Numbered from the stretch's first letter, positions 34,073 to 44,229 are shown. The stretch is 64,000 bases of DNA from Crocinitomicaceae bacterium (GCA_030833845.1 JAURGK010000012.1:1-64000), one strand, 5' to 3'. A program made the numbers and translations. The notes: generated by a model from the letters alone, not told the origin.

Positions 34073-35986
34073 ATGAAATACCCCTATCAAATAAGTTCTA
34101 TAGAAGAATACCATAGCGCTTATCAAAGAAGTATTGAAAACCCCGAAGCCTTTTGGGCTGATATTGCCGAGAATTTTACTTGGCAGAAAAAATGGAATCA
34201 AGTCCTAGATTGGAATTTTAAAGAACCCAAGGTAGAGTGGTTCAAGGGTGGGCAATTGAATATTACTGAAAATTGCTTAGATCGACATTTGGCAAGCCAG
34301 GGCAATGAAATAGCTATTATCTGGGAGCCGAACAATCCTTTAGAAGAAAATCGTCAAATCACCTATAATGAGCTGCATTTTAAAGTGCAGCAATTTGCCA
34401 ATGTGCTGCTCAACAATGGGGTGCAGAAAGGCGATAGGGTTTGTATCTACATGGGCATGGTGCCTGAATTAGCCATAGCTACCTTGGCTTGTGCGCGTAT
34501 TGGTGCCATTCATTCGGTTATTTTCGGTGGTTTCTCTGCGCAGGCTATTGCAGATCGCATTGAAGATGCCCAAGCCCAATTTGTCATTACTTGTGATGGC
34601 GCCTTTAGAGGTGCCAAAGAAATTCCCTTAAAAAGTGTGATTGATGAAGCATTAGTTGGTAATCAAACCATTCAGCGCGTTATTGTTTATCAAAGAACCT
34701 CAGCAACAGTCCAGATGATCAGTGGTCGCGATGTGTGGTGGGAAGATGAAATCAATAAGGTAGCTGCAGTGGGCAATCCTGCAGTTGCTCCTGTGGCTAT
34801 GGATTCGGAAGATGTTTTATTCATTTTGTATACCTCAGGCTCAACCGGTAAGCCCAAAGGAGTGGTGCATACCACGGCTGGATATCTGGTATGGGCAAAT
34901 TATACCTTTGTGAATGTTTTTCAATACAAACCAAGTCAGATCCATTTTTGTACGGCAGATATTGGTTGGATAACCGGTCATAGCTATATCATTTATGGTC
35001 CCTTGAGCGCTGGTGCCACCACTTTGATGTTTGAAGGTATTCCTACTTGGCCAGATGCTGGCCGTTTTTGGGATATTGTAGATAAATACAAAGTTGATAT
35101 TCTCTATACCGCCCCAACGGCCATTCGTAGTCTGATGGGCTGTGGTCTTGAACCCTTGTATGGCAAAGATTTGAGTTCCTTGAAAGTCTTGGGTACTGTA
35201 GGCGAGCCCATTAATGAAGAAGCATGGCATTGGTACAATGAACACATCGGGCATAAAAATTGCCCCATCGTTGATACTTGGTGGCAAACTGAAACAGGTG
35301 GGGTAATGATATCAAACTTGGCGGGCATTACTCCGTCTAAACCTTCTTTTGCTACCTTGCCTTTGCCGGGCATTCAGCCCTGTTTGGTAGATGAAAACGG
35401 TAAAGAAATTCATGGCAATGGGGTGAGTGGCAATTTGTGTATCAAATTTCCTTGGCCCGGCATGATCCGAACCACCTACAAAGACCACGAACGTTGCCAT
35501 CAGACCTATTTCTCTACTTATGAGCATTTATATTTTACGGGTGACGGTTGCTTGCGCGATGCCGATGGCATGTACCGCATAACGGGTAGGGTAGATGACG
35601 TTCTGAATGTCAGTGGGCACCGCATTGGGACCGCAGAAGTAGAGAATGCCATCAATATGCACCCAAGAGTTATAGAAAGTGCAGTGGTTGGTTATCCGCA
35701 CGATATCAAAGGGCAGGGCATCTTTGCATATGTGATTATTGAAGGTGAAGAAAATGATTCAGCCCCCCTCAATAAAGAAATTATCCAAAAAGTAAATCAA
35801 ATGATTGGCCCAATAGCCAAACCTGATAAACTTATGATTGTGCCTGGCCTTCCTAAAACACGCAGTGGCAAAATCATGCGCCGTATCTTAAGAAAAATTG
35901 CCGAAGGCGATACAAGTAACTTAGGAGATACCAGTACGCTTTTGGATCCTGGTATTGTGGATCAAATTATTAAACTGAAAGAATAA
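34073..35986 (+). CDS. acs: Acetyl-CoA synthetase
   Basis: Activates acetate with ATP and CoA to acetyl-CoA. The 637-residue ANL-superfamily enzyme has the Acs N terminus (YHSAYQRSIENPEAFWADIA), the P-loop YTSGSTGKPKG near residue 253, VDTWWQTETG with the adenine-contacting motif, TGDGCLRD and VDDVLNVSGHRIGTAEVE at the hinge, and PKTRSGKIMRR whose Lys is the acetylation and catalytic site. Length and motif set are those of Acs rather than propionyl-CoA synthetase. The gene ends at a clear hairpin shared with the convergent TonB receptor. Confidence 0.95.
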   Translation: MKYPYQISSIEEYHSAYQRSIENPEAFWADIAENFTWQKKWNQVLDWNFKEPKVEWFKGGQLNITENCLDRHLASQGNEIAIIWEPNNPLEENRQITYNELHFKVQQFANVLLNNGVQKGDRVCIYMGMVPELAIATLACARIGAIHSVIFGGFSAQAIADRIEDAQAQFVITCDGAFRGAKEIPLKSVIDEALVGNQTIQRVIVYQRTSATVQMISGRDVWWEDEINKVAAVGNPAVAPVAMDSEDVLFILYTSGSTGKPKGVVHTTAGYLVWANYTFVNVFQYKPSQIHFCTADIGWITGHSYIIYGPLSAGATTLMFEGIPTWPDAGRFWDIVDKYKVDILYTAPTAIRSLMGCGLEPLYGKDLSSLKVLGTVGEPINEEAWHWYNEHIGHKNCPIVDTWWQTETGGVMISNLAGITPSKPSFATLPLPGIQPCLVDENGKEIHGNGVSGNLCIKFPWPGMIRTTYKDHERCHQTYFSTYEHLYFTGDGCLRDADGMYRITGRVDDVLNVSGHRIGTAEVENAINMHPRVIESAVVGYPHDIKGQGIFAYVIIEGEENDSAPLNKEIIQKVNQMIGPIAKPDKLMIVPGLPKTRSGKIMRRILRKIAEGDTSNLGDTSTLLDPGIVDQIIKLKE

Positions 35987-35999
35987 TTCAACTAAAAAA

Positions 36000-36032
36000 G
36001 AAAGCCTTGCCAAATGAATCGGCAAGGCTTTC
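36000..36032. terminator. Intrinsic terminator between acs and TonB receptor
   Basis: GAAAGCCTTGCC (36000-36011) pairs perfectly with GGCAAGGCTTTC (36021-36032) around a 9-base loop. It separates the two convergent genes; the A tract before it (35994-35999) would serve the minus-strand transcript as a U run. Confidence 0.8.
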
Positions 36033-36061
36033 GATATTAAAGCTTAGTTATCTTCTAATGA

Positions 36062-38419
36062 CTAGAATGTGAATTTAGCCATGAAGTTAAAGTTGCGGCC
36101 AAAACCAGGGAAACCATAAGCAAAATTAGTGCCATCAGCAGTTGACGTTGCGTCTGACAAGAATTTTACATCGGTAAGGTTGAAGCCTTGGATGCCTAGG
36201 TTAAGTGTGCGGTCACCCAATTTTAATTCATAACCTAAACGTGCGTCTAAGTTATAGTAAGATGGGATTTGGTAAGAGTCAATGCGGTCTGCTTCAGATG
36301 TTTTCTTTGATGGATCGAAGTTTGAGTAGAAACGATCGTTGTATACCCATGTAGCCCCCACATAGAATCCTTTTGCAATTTGGTAACGTGCTTGGATACC
36401 ATACTGAGATTGTGGAGCATCACCTACGTGAACACCATCAACATAAGATGTTACGGTTACTGATTGGGTTGGGTCAATTTCAGAGTAAACAGTTGCGTTA
36501 ACATCTCCAATCCAACGCCAGTCACCGATAGATACAATACCTCCTAGTTCAAGACCTTTCATTGGGCGGGTATTGAACTCAACTTCGATACCTTTGTGTT
36601 GTGCATTTGCACCTGTCATGAGTGCACGCGTAATAGTTCCGTTAGGGCCAGTGATGTTTCCAGAAAGTAAAGATTTGTCTCTCCAGTTAGTCATGTAGGC
36701 ATTCAATTTGATTGAAACTTTGTTGGCACGGAAACCATAACCTAATTCAAAAGACTCAGCTTTTTCGTTCAGTAGGTTTTGAACCACATCGTTAGAGTTG
36801 TTCACAAATACAAAAGAGAAGAACGGCGCACGAGAGAATTTACCAGCGTTGAAGTAAACGTTGTGGTTTTCGTTGATGTTGTAGTTGGCACCACCTTTGA
36901 AAGAGTAGCCCATGATGTTTACTTTCTCAGACAATTCTCCACGACCTGTCGTATCATTGATATAAAGCATGCGGTCTACACGTTGGTTAGAAGTTTGGTT
37001 GACTGCACCAGTTACAAAGGCAGATAAGTTGTCTTTGCTATACTCCAATTGACCGAACAAACCTGCATATTTTACCAAACCATCGTTGTCATAAGAAACG
37101 CGTTGGTCTACTGGAGTGACATGCAATACATTGCCATAGTTTGAAGCGTATTCATTTACGCCAACTAGTCCGTTTACTGCATCGTAACGAGCCGTACCAC
37201 CTAGTAGGTCACGTACTTCTCGGAAGTGTTCACCACGGTAAGAGCGTACATCAAGACCTAAAGTAAGGTCCATGTTTGCATTGATTTTGTGATTCACTGT
37301 AGTGATCAAACCTGTCCAGTAGTGGTTATTTACAGAGTTGCGTTGTGCATATTTTACACCTCCGTTAGTCACATCCGGATTGGCGACATTGTAGTCATAT
37401 GCGGCTTGGATGTCTAATAAACCTTCAGCTGTTCTTGAATAAGAAGATCCCAAACGACCTGATCCACCACCGTGGCCAATTGAATAATACAATGAACTGT
37501 TTACAGAAGTTTTCTCTGATACATTCCAGTAGTGGTTCAATGAGAATTGTGGTTTGTGGTAGTAGTTTACGCGGTCATTAAAAAGTGTCCCGTCGTTGTA
37601 GTAACCAATGTCACCATTGAAACGACGATCCAATGTATCGTACTGACCTGGTGTCAAACCAGAACTGCGCTGACCATGAGATTGTGGCGCACCGATGCCA
37701 GTCAACACCAGCTTGTGGCGCTCGTTGATTTTTTTGGCCAAGGTCATAAAATAGGAATAACCATTGATCCATGTGCCATCAACATAAGAATTACCAGCTG
37801 TTTTAGACAACACTGTGGTGAGTGCAAAACCATTGTCCATCAAGCCTGTTGAGGCGTAACCCATGATTTTGTATTGACCATAGTCAGTTAAAGATGTCAT
37901 GACAGAGGCTCCTGGCTTGGCATCTGTAGACTTTGTGATGATGTTCATGGTACCACCAACAGAGTTAATCGCTAATTTGGATGCACCCAAACCGCGTTGT
38001 ACCTGAATAGTTGATACAGCATCACCCAAACCAGCCCAGTTAGACCAGTAAACCCAACCGTTTTCCATATCATTTACAGGAATACCATTGATTGTAACAG
38101 CTACGTTGCGTTGGTCAAAACCACGAATATTGATTCGCGAGTCACCAACTCCACCACCTGTTTTGGTGGCGTATACCCCCGGTGTTACTTTTAGCACCTC
38201 GGGTAATTCTGCCGAACCTCCGTATACTTCTGAAATTTGACGTGCATTAACCGTAGACATTGCTACAGGGGTTTTACGTTCTTTTCCAAAACTGGAAATG
38301 ACACGTACTTCTCTTACGTTTTGCTCGCGGGTGGTATCTTCATCCATTCCGACTTGAGCAAAACTTGGGCTTGCTGCTAAGGTGAGCAAAGAACCCCAAA
38401 GTAATTTTTTCTTCATCAT
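36062..38419 (-). CDS. TonB-dependent receptor
   Basis: The 785-residue outer membrane receptor has a signal peptide (MKKKLLWGSLLTLAASPSFA). A TonB-box-like stretch leads into the plug domain at about 55-160 (VMST-like VAMSTVNARQISEVYGGSAELPEVL, then RINIRGFDQRNVAVTINGIPVND), and a 22-strand barrel ends in NFMAKFTF. The usual CarboxypepD-regulatory-like N-terminal domain of SusC proteins is missing, and no SusD gene is adjacent. It therefore more resembles siderophore, heme or vitamin receptors than polysaccharide ones; the substrate is unknown. ATG at 38419 and 38416 are both possible starts. Confidence 0.9.
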   Translation of the reverse strand: MMKKKLLWGSLLTLAASPSFAQVGMDEDTTREQNVREVRVISSFGKERKTPVAMSTVNARQISEVYGGSAELPEVLKVTPGVYATKTGGGVGDSRINIRGFDQRNVAVTINGIPVNDMENGWVYWSNWAGLGDAVSTIQVQRGLGASKLAINSVGGTMNIITKSTDAKPGASVMTSLTDYGQYKIMGYASTGLMDNGFALTTVLSKTAGNSYVDGTWINGYSYFMTLAKKINERHKLVLTGIGAPQSHGQRSSGLTPGQYDTLDRRFNGDIGYYNDGTLFNDRVNYYHKPQFSLNHYWNVSEKTSVNSSLYYSIGHGGGSGRLGSSYSRTAEGLLDIQAAYDYNVANPDVTNGGVKYAQRNSVNNHYWTGLITTVNHKINANMDLTLGLDVRSYRGEHFREVRDLLGGTARYDAVNGLVGVNEYASNYGNVLHVTPVDQRVSYDNDGLVKYAGLFGQLEYSKDNLSAFVTGAVNQTSNQRVDRMLYINDTTGRGELSEKVNIMGYSFKGGANYNINENHNVYFNAGKFSRAPFFSFVFVNNSNDVVQNLLNEKAESFELGYGFRANKVSIKLNAYMTNWRDKSLLSGNITGPNGTITRALMTGANAQHKGIEVEFNTRPMKGLELGGIVSIGDWRWIGDVNATVYSEIDPTQSVTVTSYVDGVHVGDAPQSQYGIQARYQIAKGFYVGATWVYNDRFYSNFDPSKKTSEADRIDSYQIPSYYNLDARLGYELKLGDRTLNLGIQGFNLTDVKFLSDATSTADGTNFAYGFPGFGRNFNFMAKFTF

Positions 38420-38601
38420 AAAAGTAGTTTATTGATTATAACAAAGATGTTAATGATTGGACAGACTTGCATCAAAACTGTGTTATTTTTTTATAAACAA
38501 TTTAAGAATGAAAGTTAAACTAGTATCCTGTAATTGTAAGCTGCATTAAGAAATTCCGAGAAAAGGCGCGATGTTGAAAACTTGCTTATAGTGAAACAAA
38601 A

Positions 38602-38627
38602 AACCCAGTAACCAAAGCTACTGGGTT
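38602..38627 (-). terminator. Intrinsic terminator of tRNA-Val
   Basis: AACCCAGTA (38602-38610) pairs perfectly with TACTGGGTT (38619-38627), loop of 8 bases. In the minus-strand transcript the stem is followed by a U run. It starts 8 bases after the tRNA 3' end. Confidence 0.85.
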
Positions 38628-38634
38628 TCTGTAG

Positions 38635-38709
38635 TGGGGGTTGACGGGTTCGAACCGCCGACCCTCTGCTTGTAAGGCAGATGCTCTGAACCAGCTGAGC
38701 TAAACCCCC
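38635..38709 (-). tRNA. tRNA-Val (anticodon TAC)
   Basis: The minus strand folds as a 75-nt cloverleaf. The acceptor GGGGGTT pairs with AACCCCC, the D arm holds GCTCAGCTGGTTCAGAGC, the anticodon stem CTGC/GCAG encloses loop CTTACAA (anticodon TAC), the variable loop is GGGTC, and the T arm is CGGTTCGAACCCG. CCA is not encoded. A -7 box and a terminator flank it. Confidence 0.95.
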
Positions 38710-38726
38710 TTTCGAATTAACGAATG

Positions 38727-38734
38727 CAAAGATA
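38727..38734 (-). promoter_or_regulatory. -7 box (TATCTTTG) of tRNA-Val
   Basis: TATCTTTG on the minus strand ends 17 bases before the tRNA 5' end. No clear TTTG -33 box is found at the expected distance; only a T-rich stretch is there. Confidence 0.55.
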
Positions 38735-38855
38735 TGTAATTATTCGTTATAGTGAAAAAAATAGCGTTTTTTTTTGTGTTTATTTTCACATGTAGTTCTT
38801 TTTCAATTTGTTGCTTGTTGAAACTTTTAAATTTCCGCATCGTAAAACAATAATT

Positions 38856-40211
38856 ATGCGATTTAATTCAATAAGATATATCCTTATCTGGGTGCTTTTA
38901 GGAGGCTTTATTGCATCCTGTTCAGAAAAGACTGAGCGCAAGATCCAAGCAAAAGATTGGTTGCACATTACCCAAGCGGGTAAACTGACGGTGCTTACTG
39001 AAAACTCTACTTTGTCATTTTTTGAATTCAAAGGAAAGCGCATGGGCTTTGAGTATGAGATATTAGATACGTTCTGTAGGGCCCACGGCTTGAAACTTGA
39101 AGTCAAAGTGCTTGAAAAGATAGAGGATTACGAAACTTTACTTAAAAAAGGGGAGGGTGATATCGTAGCAGCAAACCTACCTGTGGAAATCAATCAGGGC
39201 GATCATTTTTCGTACTCTCTTCCTTATTACCAAACTTATCAGGTTTTGGTACAAAGAAAATCAGATTCCTTGTTGCGTGAACCTGCTTATCTATCCAAAG
39301 AGACAGTTTATGTGCGCAAGCATTCGGCCTATGAGAAAAGACTCCAAGCATTAGAGCAAGAGGTTGGAGAAGAAATTAATGTCAGATACCAACGGAATTT
39401 GCCCTTGGCAGAAGATTTGATTGAGGAGGTGGCCAATGGACGAATTAATTTTACGCTTGCTCATGAAAACCAGGCAAGAGTTGCCAAAGATAAGCATGCA
39501 AATTTAGATATCGATACGCGTATTTCTTTTGAGCAGCGCATTGCCTTTGCCATGAGACCGAGAAGCAAAGTGCTCAAAGAAAAAATGGATGCTTTTTTAA
39601 AGCAATATATCACTTCTGATGCTTTTGCTCAGCTCAAGAAAAAGTACTTTGATTATATTCAGACTGATAATGCTGAAATTCGTTTGACACCCCGAGGTGC
39701 CCTTTCTCCGTTTGATGCCATTTTTAAAGCAGCTGCAAAAAAATACAATTGGGATTGGAAAATGCTAGCGGCCGTTGCTTTTATTGAATCGAGGTTCAAT
39801 CCTAATGCGCGTGGCTTTGGTGGTGCCTACGGGCTTATGCAATTTATGCCGAATACGGGACCTAGATTTGGTGTGTATCCAGACTCCAGTCCTGAGGTGC
39901 AAATCAATGGTGGCATGCGCTATTTGGCATCGGTAAATAGACGTTGGAGCGCCATTGAAGACGAACGCACTCGCATGTGTTTTGTTTTTGCCTCTTACAA
40001 TGCTGGTATGGGGCACATTGAAGACGCCCAACGCTTGGCAAAAGCTGCTGGTTTGGATCCAAATTTATGGGAAGGTAACGTAAAATTAATGGTGAAGAAA
40101 CTGAGTGATCCAGAATTTTATCGTTCAGATGTTGTCCGTTGTGGAGCTTACCGAGGCAATGCTACTGGGTATGCTACTGCGGTGCTATCATTATATGATC
40201 GCTGGAAGTAA
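38856..40211 (+). CDS. mltF: Membrane-bound lytic transglycosylase MltF
   Basis: Cleaves peptidoglycan glycan strands to 1,6-anhydro-muropeptides. The ATG at 38856 gives a lipoprotein signal ending FIASC (Cys22). Residues about 40-265 form a solute-binding-like (SBP_bac_3) domain, and 290-450 an SLT domain with catalytic Glu in FIESRFNPNARG, GAYGLMQFMPNT and FASYNAGMGHI. This two-domain order defines MltF. Its last codon is directly followed by miaA. Confidence 0.9.
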   Translation: MRFNSIRYILIWVLLGGFIASCSEKTERKIQAKDWLHITQAGKLTVLTENSTLSFFEFKGKRMGFEYEILDTFCRAHGLKLEVKVLEKIEDYETLLKKGEGDIVAANLPVEINQGDHFSYSLPYYQTYQVLVQRKSDSLLREPAYLSKETVYVRKHSAYEKRLQALEQEVGEEINVRYQRNLPLAEDLIEEVANGRINFTLAHENQARVAKDKHANLDIDTRISFEQRIAFAMRPRSKVLKEKMDAFLKQYITSDAFAQLKKKYFDYIQTDNAEIRLTPRGALSPFDAIFKAAAKKYNWDWKMLAAVAFIESRFNPNARGFGGAYGLMQFMPNTGPRFGVYPDSSPEVQINGGMRYLASVNRRWSAIEDERTRMCFVFASYNAGMGHIEDAQRLAKAAGLDPNLWEGNVKLMVKKLSDPEFYRSDVVRCGAYRGNATGYATAVLSLYDRWK

Positions 40212-41111
40212 ATGAGACATTCTATCTATGTGGTGCAAGGCCCAACAGCCTCAGGTAAAACAAAATTAGCGATAAGGTTAGCGCAGCATCTTCAGACTGA
40301 AGTTATATCCTTTGATTCAAGACAATTCTATGAAGAATTGGCCATTGGTGTAGCTCGGCCGAACCAAGAAGAGCTCAGTGCTGTGAAGCATCATTTTATT
40401 GCTTCACAGTCTATAGAAAGTCCTATCAATGCGTTTTCATATGCTCAACTAGCCAAACCAATTCTCGACAATTTATTGCAAAATAAGGGCGCGGTTGTTT
40501 TGGTTGGCGGATCGGCTATGTTTGCAGATGCATTGTTGTTAGGGCTCGATGCCTTGCCACATGATCAAAATGTGAATATAAAATGGCAAGAATTTTATCA
40601 TTCCAATGGAATTGCTGCTTTACAAGAAAAATTATTGGTAAAGGACCCTCTATTTTATAATGTTGTAGACATTAATAACCCTGTACGCTTGATCCGTGCA
40701 TTGGAGGTGAATGAGTTGACAAATAAATCAAATACGGAGTTGCGTCAAGGCTTCAAGGATGATCACGATAAAATCTATCGCGTATTTATGGATTGGCCCA
40801 GAGAAATGTTGTATCAAAGAATCAATTTAAGGGTTGATCAAATGATGAGCGAGGGCCTTGAGGATGAAGCTCAACGTTTTTATCCAAATTTCATAGAAAA
40901 TAAAGCTTTGCAGACCGTTGGATATCAAGAATTGTTCGCTTTTTTTAGTGCTGAGATATCAAGAGAATTAGCCATTGATAAAATAAAGCAACATACGCGC
41001 AATTATGCCAAAAGACAGCTTACGTGGTTGAAAAAATACCCTAGGATTACGGCTCTGGATCCTTTAGATAAAAATGCGGTGAAAGATTGGATCCAAAAAA
41101 TAAATGGTTAA
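40212..41111 (+). CDS. miaA: tRNA dimethylallyltransferase
   Basis: Adds an isopentenyl group to A37 of tRNAs that read codons starting with U. The 299-residue protein shows the P-loop GPTASGKT at 10-17, FDSRQFYEELAIGVARP (substrate specificity loop with D-S-R-Q-x-Y), and NPVRLIRALEV. The gene has no gap to mltF, so it is probably expressed with it. Confidence 0.95.
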   Translation: MRHSIYVVQGPTASGKTKLAIRLAQHLQTEVISFDSRQFYEELAIGVARPNQEELSAVKHHFIASQSIESPINAFSYAQLAKPILDNLLQNKGAVVLVGGSAMFADALLLGLDALPHDQNVNIKWQEFYHSNGIAALQEKLLVKDPLFYNVVDINNPVRLIRALEVNELTNKSNTELRQGFKDDHDKIYRVFMDWPREMLYQRINLRVDQMMSEGLEDEAQRFYPNFIENKALQTVGYQELFAFFSAEISRELAIDKIKQHTRNYAKRQLTWLKKYPRITALDPLDKNAVKDWIQKING

Positions 41112-41174
41112 AGAAATGTTAAAAACCTCGTTCGAACCTTAATTTCGAGCATTTTCGTGACAAAACAACTCCAT

Positions 41175-42725
41175 ATGAAACTAACATTGCTCCTTTTATC
41201 TATCATGTTTGTGCAGCATTTGAGCGCTCAAAAAATTCGCTTAAAAGTTGAAGGTCAAAAAGATACAACTGTTTATTTAATCAAGTACTTTGGATCAAAA
41301 CTTTTCTATGCAGACACTGCAGAGATGAAAAATGGAGAGGTCGTATTTGAAGGGGCCAAGCAAAAACCAGGAATTATAGGGTTGTTCTTACCCGGACAGC
41401 GATATTTTGAATTCGTATACAATAACGAAGAAATTCATCTAGAGACAAAAGGTCCTGATTTCATGGGCAACATGATTGTTAAAAAGTCTGAAGAGAACAA
41501 AATTTTTGTTCCCTATGTCAAATTCATTTCTAGCAAGAAAGGCGATGTTGCCAAGCTGGCCGAAGAGCGCGCAAAATTAAAGCCCGAAGATGCCCTTTAC
41601 AAAACACTCTCTGAGCAAATTGATGCCCTGAATGCCGAAGTAGATGCCTATCAAGCAAATATTGTAGCCACTCACCCAAGCATGCTCGTGGGTAAAATCG
41701 TAAAGATGTCTACAGAAGTAAAAGTTCCAGAACCACCCAAGGATGATAAAGGAAACATCTTGGATTCAAATTTTCGCTATAAATACTATTTTAGTCACTT
41801 CTGGGACAATACCGATTTGAAATCAGATGCCCTTGTCAATAATCCAATTTTTGCCAATAAATTGGAATTTTACTTTGGCAAGCAGATGATGATCCAGCAC
41901 TGGGATACGATCATCAAATATGCCTTTGCGTTTTGCGATGCATTAGATCCAAAGTCAAGAATGTATGAGTATTCTGTGGGTTGGATAGCGTCAACCTTTG
42001 GCAAAAGTGAGATCATGGGAATGGACAAGGTCTACTATTACATGCTTAAGCGATACTTCTGTACCAAGGACGCAAGTGGTAAATCACCGGCGTTTTGGGT
42101 GGCTGAAGATAAATTTGAAGATTTGTGTGAAAACCTAGATAACAAAATGAATACAGTGATGGGGATCAAGCCACCAAACCTCATCATGAGAGATACAACG
42201 GACACCAAATGGTTGGATTTTTACAGTCTGAACTCGGAATATACGATACTCTATTTCTGGGATCCAGAATGTGGACATTGCAAAAAGGTTACTCCAAAAA
42301 TTCAGACCCTCTATGCCGAAAAATGGAAAAATCGCAATATCGAGGTTTATGCCATCGGAAAGGGTGTAGGCAAAGATTTTGAAGCGTGGAAAAAGTATAT
42401 CCACGACAACAAATTAAGCTTTATCAATGTTGCTGTAACGAATTCCATCTACGAAATTGCCAAGGCGACTCCAGAAAAGTTGGTGCCTATGTATCCCGGC
42501 GAAAAAGGAAAGCCAACAACGCTTCAAAGTCTAAATTACCAGCAAACCTATGATATCTATTCGACGCCTAAGGTATTTGTACTAGACAAAGACAAGAAGA
42601 TCATTGCCAAGAATTTATCTGTATCGCAATTAGAAGACATGCTTGATAAGCTTCAAAATAAAGCGGACGCACCCAAGTTATTCCCACCTGATCCTGAAGA
42701 GGATGAGCACATGCAAAAAGACTAA
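41175..42725 (+). CDS. Exported thioredoxin-fold protein (TlpA-like, DUF4369/DUF5106)
   Basis: ATG at 41175 starts a signal peptide (MKLTLLLLSIMFVQHLSAQ), preferred to the GTG at 41157. The 516-residue protein has an N-terminal beta-rich DUF4369-like domain (KYFGSKLFYADTAEM ... GLFLPGQRYFEF), a helical middle domain of the DUF5106 kind, and a C-terminal thioredoxin fold with a CGHC motif (FWDPECGHCKKVTP), plus IYSTPKVFVLDKDKKI. It is probably periplasmic and acts on disulfides; partner unknown. It is followed directly by nrnA. Similar proteins are frequent in Bacteroidota, often several per genome. Confidence 0.82.
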   Translation: MKLTLLLLSIMFVQHLSAQKIRLKVEGQKDTTVYLIKYFGSKLFYADTAEMKNGEVVFEGAKQKPGIIGLFLPGQRYFEFVYNNEEIHLETKGPDFMGNMIVKKSEENKIFVPYVKFISSKKGDVAKLAEERAKLKPEDALYKTLSEQIDALNAEVDAYQANIVATHPSMLVGKIVKMSTEVKVPEPPKDDKGNILDSNFRYKYYFSHFWDNTDLKSDALVNNPIFANKLEFYFGKQMMIQHWDTIIKYAFAFCDALDPKSRMYEYSVGWIASTFGKSEIMGMDKVYYYMLKRYFCTKDASGKSPAFWVAEDKFEDLCENLDNKMNTVMGIKPPNLIMRDTTDTKWLDFYSLNSEYTILYFWDPECGHCKKVTPKIQTLYAEKWKNRNIEVYAIGKGVGKDFEAWKKYIHDNKLSFINVAVTNSIYEIAKATPEKLVPMYPGEKGKPTTLQSLNYQQTYDIYSTPKVFVLDKDKKIIAKNLSVSQLEDMLDKLQNKADAPKLFPPDPEEDEHMQKD

Positions 42726-43697
42726 ATGACTCAACCAGACTTAAAAACTGCCTTACTTCAGCACAATCATTGGCTCATTACCACCCATAAAGGACCCGAT
42801 GGAGATGCCGTTGGTAGTGTAGTGGCTTGGGCAGAGCTAGCCAAACAAAACAATAAATCTTATCAGATTTTATTTGCAGATCAACCGGCAGCTTTTTTAT
42901 GCCCTTTTCTTGATGAATTGAATTGGAGCGTCTTTGATACCCAAGCTAATTATCATCACGATATACTCTTTGCACTCGATTACAACGCACCCAGTAGGGT
43001 TGGCGATGCGATGGCTCATTTGATAATAAATTCAAGTGCTTTTAAGGTGATGCTTGATCATCATCCTGATCCTGATCCCTTTTGTGACATCATGGTATCC
43101 AATATTCAGGCCTGTTCCACAACAGAGGTCATTTACCAAACCTTACAATCTATTGGCCAAACAGAGTTTATCAATGAGGCGATGGCCAAGGGCTTGTATC
43201 TTGGGCTTGTAACAGATACAGGTTCTTTTCGTTTTCCTTCAGTATCTGCGGCAACGCATCAAATGATTGCCCTATTATTTTCAACGGGCATGCAACATCA
43301 TTTAATTCACGAGGCCATTTACGATGTCAATAGCGTCACAAGATTGCAGTTGCGTGGTTATGCCGTAGCTGAGAAGCTAAAATTATTTCCTCAAAAAGGT
43401 ATCGGATTAATGAGCCTGAGTAAAGAAGAATTGGCACGCTTTGATTACCAAAAAGGAGATACAGAAGGGCTAGTTAATGTCATCTTATCGATTGAAGGCT
43501 ATCAGGTAGGGGTGTTTTTAATGGAAACAGACGAGGGGGTCAAGCTATCGTTTAGATCAAAAGGAACGCGATATGTCAATGAATTTGCACGCACTTATTT
43601 TAATGGGGGTGGGCACAAATATGCAGCAGGCGGTTTTGCTGTGGGGGATCTCCAAAGTGTGATCAATCAGCTAGAGGAACTTCTCGATAATTTGTAA
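42726..43697 (+). CDS. nrnA: DHH family nanoRNase / pAp phosphatase NrnA
   Basis: Degrades short oligoribonucleotides (2-5 nt) and dephosphorylates 3'-phosphoadenosine 5'-phosphate. The 323-residue protein has the DHH phosphoesterase motifs: THKGPDGDAVGS (motif I), LDYN (motif II), MLDHHPDPD (motif III, the DHH), GLVTDTGSFRF (motif IV), and the DHHA1 C-terminal domain with GGGHKYAAGGFA. It starts one base after the upstream stop. Confidence 0.9.
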   Translation: MTQPDLKTALLQHNHWLITTHKGPDGDAVGSVVAWAELAKQNNKSYQILFADQPAAFLCPFLDELNWSVFDTQANYHHDILFALDYNAPSRVGDAMAHLIINSSAFKVMLDHHPDPDPFCDIMVSNIQACSTTEVIYQTLQSIGQTEFINEAMAKGLYLGLVTDTGSFRFPSVSAATHQMIALLFSTGMQHHLIHEAIYDVNSVTRLQLRGYAVAEKLKLFPQKGIGLMSLSKEELARFDYQKGDTEGLVNVILSIEGYQVGVFLMETDEGVKLSFRSKGTRYVNEFARTYFNGGGHKYAAGGFAVGDLQSVINQLEELLDNL

Positions 43698-43701
43698 TTT
43701 G

Positions 43702-44229
43702 ATGATTTCTTATTTTAGGGCTTTATTTGTATTGATTTTTGCACTGTACGCTTGTAGGCGTGAGGGGCCAACCACTGAGCCCAAGAAAAAATGGAACAAT
43801 GCAAGTTCTGTAGATTTCAATCAGGAATTGAGTATTAGAGAAAATATAAAAATCGAAACTTTTCTTGCGCATTATACCGATTTAAAAATGACTCAAAGCG
43901 CTTCTGGATTGCGCTATTTTATATATCACCAAGATCAACCAAATTCGCAACGAGCCAAAGAAGGGCAACAAGCCATAGTAAAATTGAAAATTGGTTTACT
44001 AGACGGCACAACGTGCTATCAAACCCCTGAATTTGAGGTTGAGAGAATTGTGATTGCACATTCTGAAAAAGAATCCGGGATTCATGAAGCATTAATGCTT
44101 TTAGGAAGAGGGGATAAGGCCAAATTGATATTACCTAGCTACCTCGGACATGGCTTGCTTGGTGACCGCATGAAAATACCCCCTCAAAGCATTTTATATA
44201 TAGACATTCAACTAATCGATCTACAATGA
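43702..44229 (+). CDS. FKBP-type PPIase lipoprotein, GldI-like
   Basis: ATG at 43702 starts a lipoprotein signal ending LYAC; a TTG at 43699 is also in frame. The single FKBP-like domain includes TQSASGLRYFIY, VIAHSEKESGIHEALMLLGRGDKAKLILPSYLGHGLLGD and PPQSILYIDIQLI. The architecture (lipidated FKBP with EKESG...G.KA..I.PS) resembles the GldI/MIP group linked to gliding and T9SS in Bacteroidota, but similarity to proven GldI cannot be measured here. Its stop overlaps the next FKBP gene by four bases (ATGA). Confidence 0.78.
   Translation: MISYFRALFVLIFALYACRREGPTTEPKKKWNNASSVDFNQELSIRENIKIETFLAHYTDLKMTQSASGLRYFIYHQDQPNSQRAKEGQQAIVKLKIGLLDGTTCYQTPEFEVERIVIAHSEKESGIHEALMLLGRGDKAKLILPSYLGHGLLGDRMKIPPQSILYIDIQLIDLQ

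Noticed and set aside
36779-37852. Several plus-strand frames inside the TonB receptor gene
   Set aside because: All are antisense to a well conserved receptor and show no domain features.
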